This document shows positions 58,777 through 64,000 of a stretch of 64,000 nucleotides of DNA, one piece after another; the stretch's first letter is position 1; every line of letters begins with the position of its first letter. Where the stretch lies: positions 97,480 through 161,479 of the forward strand of contig NZ_JAAALO010000002.1 in assembly GCF_009908295.1 (NCBI RefSeq), written 5' to 3'. Under the pieces are notes generated by a model that did not search any database, was not told the DNA's origin, and saw nothing but the letters and a program-made list of their open reading frames with translations. Source of the DNA: Micromonospora rubida (GTDB lineage Bacteria > Actinomycetota > Actinomycetes > Mycobacteriales > Micromonosporaceae). A program made the position numbers and the translations under genes.

Positions 58777-60837
58777 TTAGGTGGAGAGTTGGTGCAGGTT
58801 CAGTCGGCCGCGGGCGAAGGCGTCGACCCGGCCCCAGCGGCCCGGGATGTCCAGCACCTCGATCCGCCCCATGCCGACCGGCAGGCGCGGCTCGACCGCC
58901 AGGTGTCCCCCGTGCGGCTCGATGCCCAGCATGGTGCGCAGCAGCAGCATCGGGGCACCCGTCGACCAGGCCTGCGGGCTGCATGCCGTCGGGTACTCGA
59001 CGGGGAACTTGGTCAACTCCCGGTTGTACCCGCCGAACGCCTCGGGCAGCCGCCCGTCGAAGTAGGTGGCGGCGGAGAGGATGCCGTCGGCGATGGTCGC
59101 CGCCTCCTCCGCGAAGCCGTACCGGCGCAGCCCCCAGGCGATGAACGAGTTGTCGAACGGCCAGATCGTGCCGTTGTGGTAGCCGATCGGGTTGTACCGG
59201 GCCTCGCCCTCGGCCAGCGTCCGCACGCCCCAGCCGGAGAAGAGCCGCGGGCCCACCAGGTGCTCGGCGAGCTTCTCGGCCCGGTCCTGGTCGACGATGC
59301 CGCTCCACAGCAGGTGGCCGATGTTCGAGCTGAGCACGTCCGCCGTCCGGCCGTCCGGGTCCAGGGCGAGGGCGAAGTACTGCCCGTCCTCCACCCACCA
59401 GTCGCGGTTGAAGCGCTCCTTGAGCTGCGCCGCCTCCCGCTCCAACTGATCGGCGAACGCCGGGTCGTCCCAGAACTCGCGCGCCATCCGGGCGGCCCGG
59501 ACCTTCGCGTCGTACGCGTACCCCTGCACCTCGCAGGTGGCCCGGGGGAACGGCGGCAGCGTGCCGTCCCGGTACGAGATGGAGTCCCAGGAGTCCTTCC
59601 AGCACTGGTTCTCCAGGCCGGTGTCGGTGTTGCGCCGCTCGTACCAGATGTAGCCGTTGCCGACCAGGTCGGCGTAGTTGTCGATCCACTTCAGCGCGGC
59701 CCGGCACTCCTGCTCCAACTCCCTGACCAGCGCGACGTCCCCGGTCCACCGCTCGTACTCGTCGAGCAGCACCAGGAACAGCGGCGTCGCGTCCACCGAG
59801 CCGTAGTACGGCGAGTGTGGCTGCTCCTCGAACGCGGCCGTCTCGCCGGAGCGCAGCTCGTGCAGGATCCGCCCCGGGTCCTCGTCCCGGAAGTCGTCGA
59901 ACCGGGTGCCCTGCAACGACCCGAGAAGGCGCAGCGTGGTCCGGGACAGCTCCGGGACGAACGGTATGACCTGTAGGCAGGTCAGAATGCTGTCCCGGCC
60001 GAACATGGTCATGAACCAGGGCAGTCCGGCCGCGGGCAGCATCTGCCCGCTGAGCGACAGCGGCGAGAAGCGCAGCGCCGCCAGGTCGACCAGGCTCCGC
60101 CGGTACGTGCGGGCCAGCTCCTCGCACTCGGCGTTCACCTTCGGCGCGGCGGCGATCCACTCCTCCAGGTCGCGCTGGAGGGTCGGCCGCTCGTGGCTGG
60201 GCACCCGCAGGTCCAACCGCAGGTCCTGGCTGGCCGGCCCGAGCACGGCCGTATGCACGTCGATGTCCGTGCTCCACCGCGCGTTCGGCTCCAGGTGGAC
60301 GCTGTACGCGAAGCCGTTGCGGTCGTACCGGGCGGCCTGTGACGAGGAGATCACCGTTTCCCGCCGGAAGTTGCCCCGCCGGTAGCCCAGCCGCAGCCGG
60401 TCCGCCTCGGCCTCCGCGTAGATCTCGCCCTTCTTGTTCAGGATCTCGTCCTTGACCTGGAACAGGTCGGCGAAGTCAGCACCGGCGTCCATCCTGATCT
60501 CCAGGTCGACCGCCTTCTCGTCGTGGTTGAGGATGATCAGCTGCTCGTGGAAGCTGCCGCCGACCGTCCGCTCGCGGACGATCGACAACTTGGCGTCGAC
60601 GTAGTGCGTCGGCATCCCCGGCACCAGGAAGAACCGCGCCTGGTAGTACTGGAGGTCGTCGTAGGAGAGCGCATTGAGCCGCTCGCCGTTGACCGTCAGC
60701 ACCCAGCGGGACAGGAACCGGGTGTCGAAGGAGAACAGCCCGGTCGGCTCGGAGGGCGTCGCCTCGATGTCGCCGGTGTCCTCCGACACCACGAAGGTGC
60801 TGCCGTCGAGGATCCGGACCATGTTGGCCTTCGCCAT
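58777..60837 (-). CDS. Glycogen-debranching-like (amylo-alpha-1,6-glucosidase) enzyme
   Basis: The product is 686 residues. The N-terminal domain (SEPTGLFSFDTRFLSRWVLT) matches the glycogen debranching N-terminal family. The C-terminal (alpha/alpha)6 barrel has PWFMTMFGRDSILTCLQVIP, GSVDATPLFLVLLDEY, NTDTGLENQCWKDSWDSISY and NPIGYHNGTIWPFDNSFIAW, where acidic residues would act. It probably trims or remodels glucan or a related oligosaccharide in the cytoplasm. Its start overlaps the stop of the SCP2 gene (TGATG), so the two are coupled. Confidence 0.85.
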   Translation of the reverse strand: MAKANMVRILDGSTFVVSEDTGDIEATPSEPTGLFSFDTRFLSRWVLTVNGERLNALSYDDLQYYQARFFLVPGMPTHYVDAKLSIVRERTVGGSFHEQLIILNHDEKAVDLEIRMDAGADFADLFQVKDEILNKKGEIYAEAEADRLRLGYRRGNFRRETVISSSQAARYDRNGFAYSVHLEPNARWSTDIDVHTAVLGPASQDLRLDLRVPSHERPTLQRDLEEWIAAAPKVNAECEELARTYRRSLVDLAALRFSPLSLSGQMLPAAGLPWFMTMFGRDSILTCLQVIPFVPELSRTTLRLLGSLQGTRFDDFRDEDPGRILHELRSGETAAFEEQPHSPYYGSVDATPLFLVLLDEYERWTGDVALVRELEQECRAALKWIDNYADLVGNGYIWYERRNTDTGLENQCWKDSWDSISYRDGTLPPFPRATCEVQGYAYDAKVRAARMAREFWDDPAFADQLEREAAQLKERFNRDWWVEDGQYFALALDPDGRTADVLSSNIGHLLWSGIVDQDRAEKLAEHLVGPRLFSGWGVRTLAEGEARYNPIGYHNGTIWPFDNSFIAWGLRRYGFAEEAATIADGILSAATYFDGRLPEAFGGYNRELTKFPVEYPTACSPQAWSTGAPMLLLRTMLGIEPHGGHLAVEPRLPVGMGRIEVLDIPGRWGRVDAFARGRLNLHQLST

Positions 60838-61208
60838 CAGTACACCTCCCGGTGAAAGATCCGACGCGGCTCCCGGCTGTCCGGAGGGCTGGGGAAGAGC
60901 CGCTCCACCTGCACCACCAGTCGGATGTCACCGATCACCGTCATGTCACCGCGAATCAGCGCAGCCATGCCGTTCTCCCGTCCGGCGGCGAGATCCTCGA
61001 ACAGCTCCGGGCTGGTCGCGGCGATGGTGTCGGCCTCCCGGGCCTCCTGGCTCACCCGGATCCGCCCCCGGTCGATCCTGAGCAGCCAGTGCCTGGTCTG
61101 CGGCCCCTCGTTCAGGTCGAAACGCAGGGTTCCGGAAAGCTTGGTCAGCAGGGGCTCGTAACCCCGCCGGTCCAGGTCCTCGAAGAACCTGGTGGTCGCG
61201 TCCAGCAT
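60837..61208 (-). CDS. SCP2 sterol-carrier-like protein
   Basis: The product is 123 residues. GTLRFDLNEGPQTRHWLLRI and GDMTVIGDIRLVVQVERLFP fit the SCP2 lipid-binding fold. It precedes the debranching-like gene in the transcript and overlaps it by one base. Its ligand is unknown; in actinomycetes such pairs with debranching enzymes recur. Confidence 0.75.
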   Translation of the reverse strand: MLDATTRFFEDLDRRGYEPLLTKLSGTLRFDLNEGPQTRHWLLRIDRGRIRVSQEAREADTIAATSPELFEDLAAGRENGMAALIRGDMTVIGDIRLVVQVERLFPSPPDSREPRRIFHREVY

Positions 61209-61393
61209 CGGGCCCTCTCCTCCCGTCGATCCGCGTTCGACGTCACAGGAGGGTCCCCGTGCGGTGCTGGGTCAACCTCGCCCGGATCGGGTGAGGCGGG
61301 CGTCCCCCGTCAGGCGCCTCGTCGACGGCGTGGGCGCGCGACGCGACGCCGGCCCCCCGGGTGGGGGCCGGCGCGACGCGCTGCGGCGGACAA

Positions 61394-61810
61394 TCAGTTG
61401 TTGGGGTCGTCGGCGCTGATGTCCGCCAGCACCGACTGCGGCTCCCGCTCGACCGCGAGGTCGCCCATCGAGATCAGGCCGACCAGCCGCCCGTCGTCGA
61501 TCACCGGCAGCCGGCGTACGGCGTAGGTGCGCATCAGGTCGGCGGCGGCCACCGTGTCGTCGTACTGGCTCACCGTGATCACGTCCCGGCTGGTGATCTG
61601 GTTGAGCCGGGTCGAGTTCGGGTCCAACTCCTCGGCGACGCCCCGGACCGTGATGTCCCGGTCCGTGACGATGCCGGCCACGTCGGTGCCGTTGGTCACC
61701 ACCACGTCGCCGATGGCGCTGTCGCGCATCTCCCGCGCCGCGGCGGTGAGCGTCTCGTTGCCGTCCATCGTCACCAACCGGGTCGTCATGAACTCTCCGA
61801 CCGTTGTCAT
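61394..61810 (-). CDS. CBS-domain protein
   Basis: The product is 138 residues and is almost entirely a CBS pair: MTTRLVTMDGNETLTAAARE, GIVTDRDITVRG, ISRDVITVSQYDD-like repeat TSRDVITVSQYDDTVAAAD and GRLVGLISMGDLAVERE. It likely senses an adenosine ligand and changes partner activity. No catalytic domain is attached. Confidence 0.85.
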   Translation of the reverse strand: MTTVGEFMTTRLVTMDGNETLTAAAREMRDSAIGDVVVTNGTDVAGIVTDRDITVRGVAEELDPNSTRLNQITSRDVITVSQYDDTVAAADLMRTYAVRRLPVIDDGRLVGLISMGDLAVEREPQSVLADISADDPNN

Positions 61811-62029
61811 GGTGCTCCCCTCTCGGTGTCGGCACCCGCGGTCTACCCGCCCGCCCCGAGGGGTAACGCGGACCGGGTTGCCGGTAATCGGGGCCGCCGA
61901 AGGGGTCAGCCGTCAGGGCCGGGCACCCGGCCGGTGCCGGTCGCTGTCCATCGGCTCCCCGCCCCGCCCTCCGTGCCGGCCGGGTGGCCGGAACGTGTGG
62001 CAGGAGCCGGATACCCGCTGTCGCGGGGC

Positions 62030-64000
<1,971 letters not shown>

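Overview
The window is very GC-rich, uses GTG starts freely, and carries actinobacterial families (a WhiB protein, F420-type PPOX oxidoreductase, pSAM2-like integrative element). It fits a filamentous actinomycete, most likely Micromonosporaceae. No species is claimed. All family names were assigned by reading the translations, without database searches.

Region 1 (1 to about 31.6 kb) is most of a siphovirus-type prophage whose left end lies outside the window. A leftward chain of genes, usually joined by 4-base GTGA or ATGA overlaps, runs from a Cro-like gene at 29.4 kb down to the tail genes at the left edge. From right to left it holds small early genes, a DUF5131-type protein, a WhiB-like regulator, a Cas4-like nuclease, a ssDNA-binding-like protein, a 940-residue primase/helicase, an iteron-like repeat array, a Holliday-junction-type nuclease, a TGT/DpdA-like protein, a MazG-like protein, a tyrosine recombinase, HNH endonuclease, both terminase subunits, portal, a frameshifted MuF-like minor capsid gene, scaffold, decoration, major capsid, connector genes, tail tube and a tail-chaperone candidate. 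No tape measure or lysis gene is in view. A rightward repressor and a large serine integrase form the immunity and integration module. Three copies of GTTGCC-N4-GGCAAC mark the lysogeny switch.

Region 2 (31.7-34.8 kb) is a short host segment. It holds an FBP zinc-finger protein divergent from a TetR regulator over a perfect operator, a ribosome hibernation-like protein, a lysophospholipase-like hydrolase and tRNA-Arg(UCU).

Region 3 (34,797-52,174) is an actinomycete integrative and conjugative element inserted in that tRNA. A 44-bp direct repeat bounds it and a 17-bp shared sequence sits inside each end. It carries a tyrosine integrase fused to a GntR DNA-binding domain, excisionase, SpdB-like and DUF3307-like membrane proteins, an FtsK/TraB translocase, a DnaB-N/DUF3987 replication protein and several strong hairpins. 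Unfamiliar cargo sits at both ends: an AT-richer 400-residue protein, an epimerase with an HTH/TPR regulator, a possible nuclease-like protein, membrane proteins and an IS3 remnant.

Region 4 (52.2-64 kb) is host chromosome. It holds a secreted TAP-like peptidase, GNAT, methyltransferase, PlsC acyltransferase, two hydrolases (one truncated), a glycogen-debranching-like enzyme with an SCP2 protein, a CBS protein, a PPOX oxidoreductase and aspartate-semialdehyde dehydrogenase. It ends in a 27-bp tandem repeat that runs off the edge.
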